Shown here: one piece after another, positions 6,141 through 6,848 of the stretch
How the letters are laid out: every line of letters starts with the position of its first letter
Position numbering within the stretch: the first letter of the stretch is position 1
From: Cryomorphaceae bacterium
GTDB taxonomy: Bacteria > Bacteroidota > Bacteroidia > Flavobacteriales > Schleiferiaceae
Length of the DNA stretch: 6,848 nt
Reading direction: 5' to 3'
NCBI GenBank assembly: GCA_003444795.1
Contig: DLWR01000024.1
Span: forward strand, 1 to 6,848
Notes under the pieces: model-generated
What the model was told of the DNA's origin: nothing
Seen by the model: the letters and a program-made list of their open reading frames with translations, nothing else
Database searches by the model: none
Made by a program: the position numbers and the translations under genes

Positions 6141-6848
6141 TTATTGGAGCTGTTGGGCCACAAATTGCCGGTATTTTCCATGGGGAAGGGCCATGAGTTC
6201 CTCGTGGCTTCCCCATTCTTGGACGGCGCCGTCTTGTAAGAAGGCAATTTTGTCGGCGTTTCGGACGGTGCTCAGGCGATGTGCGATGACTAGGCTGGTT
6301 CGGCCAGACATCAAGCGCTGTAGCGCGTCTTGGACCAAGGCTTCGCTTTCTGCATCTAGGGAAGAGGTGGCTTCGTCCAGTAGTAAAATGTCCGGATTTC
6401 TTAGGACAGCACGAGCGATGGCAATGCGTTGACGTTGACCCCCACTCAGTTGAACGCCGCGCTCGCCAATTTGGGTGTCCATACCGTCGGGGAAGCGCTG
6501 GATAAACTCTAGTGCATTGGCTTGACGTGCCGCATCCAGGATCTCTTCCTCGCTGGATTCGGGTCGGCCATAGGCAATGTTTTCACGAATACTGTGACCA
6601 AACAAAATAACCTCCTGAGGTACCCAAGCCGTCTTTTTGCGCCAGGTCCATTTTTTCCATGATTCGGCTACCTCACCATGCAGAAAGAGCTGTCCTTGCT
6701 GTGCTGCATGAAAACGCAGGAGCAACTGCACCACGGTGGACTTACCGGCCCCGCTTGGGCCAACTAGAGCAACTTGTGCCCCCGAGGGAATGTCTAGACT
6801 AAAGTTGGACAATACGGGGACGTCGGGGCGCGCGGGAGAGGCAAAATC
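6141..6848 (-). CDS. ABC exporter, C-terminal ATP-binding domain (5' part outside window)
   Basis: This is the nucleotide-binding domain of an ABC exporter, probably one polypeptide with an N-terminal six-helix membrane domain encoded beyond position 6848. The 235 visible residues are in frame from the edge and begin inside the typical 'RPDVPVLSNFSLDIPSG' entry strand. Motifs: Walker A GPSGAGKST (30-38), Q-loop VPQEV (Q78), signature LSGGQRQRIAIARA (134-147), Walker B ILLLDEATSSLD (154-165, catalytic E159) and switch histidine in IAHRLSTV (H190). All catalytic residues are present, so the domain should hydrolyse ATP. The tail (GSHEELMALPHGKYRQFVAQQ) is the normal exporter ending. The family resembles MsbA and other lipid or peptide exporters, but substrate cannot be told without the membrane domain. 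A TTG at 6812 is internal and not a real start. Confidence 0.94.
   Translation of the reverse strand, partial: DFASPARPDVPVLSNFSLDIPSGAQVALVGPSGAGKSTVVQLLLRFHAAQQGQLFLHGEVAESWKKWTWRKKTAWVPQEVILFGHSIRENIAYGRPESSEEEILDAARQANALEFIQRFPDGMDTQIGERGVQLSGGQRQRIAIARAVLRNPDILLLDEATSSLDAESEALVQDALQRLMSGRTSLVIAHRLSTVRNADKIAFLQDGAVQEWGSHEELMALPHGKYRQFVAQQLQ

Noticed and set aside
6103..6432. Plus-strand frame opposite the ABC ATPase and minus-strand frame 5890-6216
   Set aside because: Both overlap genes with intact family motifs in another frame and show none of their own.
1..6848. Mobile element, CRISPR array, tRNA/rRNA, riboswitch (including cobalamin type) or defence system
   Set aside because: No repeat arrays, transposase or integrase motifs, RNA-like conserved folds or leader regions long enough for a riboswitch are present; coding sequence fills almost the whole window.

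Overview
The window looks like a chromosomal segment from a member of the Bacteroidota, most likely near the Flavobacteriales. I base this on the family flavour of the proteins: a Bacteroidota-type aspartate aminotransferase, a short FtsB/DivIC protein with a Bacteroidota-like 'FAREnYwM' tail, a separate small mutase subunit without a B12 domain, and a one-helix membrane protein of a type I know only from this phylum. Further support comes from two TAnnTTTG boxes, the -7 element of this phylum, and from the lack of strong Shine-Dalgarno sites. By eye the DNA is richer in G+C than most Flavobacteriales. Coding density is near total; the two longest gaps are about 43 and 36 bases.

Layout. Positions 1-1186 (minus) carry a nearly complete PLP-dependent aminotransferase that runs off the left edge. 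Positions 1230-1751 (plus) carry a small membrane-anchored protein of unknown function, divergent from the aminotransferase and overlapping the next gene tail to tail. From 6848 down to 1713 everything is on the minus strand in one tightly packed series: the C-terminal ATPase domain of an ABC exporter (6848-6141, cut by the right edge), a DivIC/FtsB-like division protein (6104-5778), methylmalonyl-CoA mutase small subunit (5785-4733), methylmalonyl-CoA mutase large subunit (4733-2733) and the mutase-associated GTPase MeaB (2729-1713). Junctions from divIC to meaB are an 8-base overlap, a 1-base overlap and a 3-base gap.

How the genes work together. MutA and MutB form the adenosylcobalamin-dependent mutase that interconverts (R)-methylmalonyl-CoA and succinyl-CoA. 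MeaB is its GTPase chaperone, which gates cofactor loading and protects the enzyme from inactivation. Together they are a complete mutase plus chaperone module, used in propionate metabolism or in running the pathway from succinate. No epimerase, carboxylase or cobalamin gene lies inside the window. The division gene shares the transcript but has no obvious biochemical link.

I see no mobile element, CRISPR array, RNA gene, phage gene or clearly novel multi-gene system. The points most worth checking are a mutase whose two subunits are both short at the N-terminus, and a nearly identical 14-base promoter-like block ending in the start codon of two unrelated genes, which suggests leaderless initiation.
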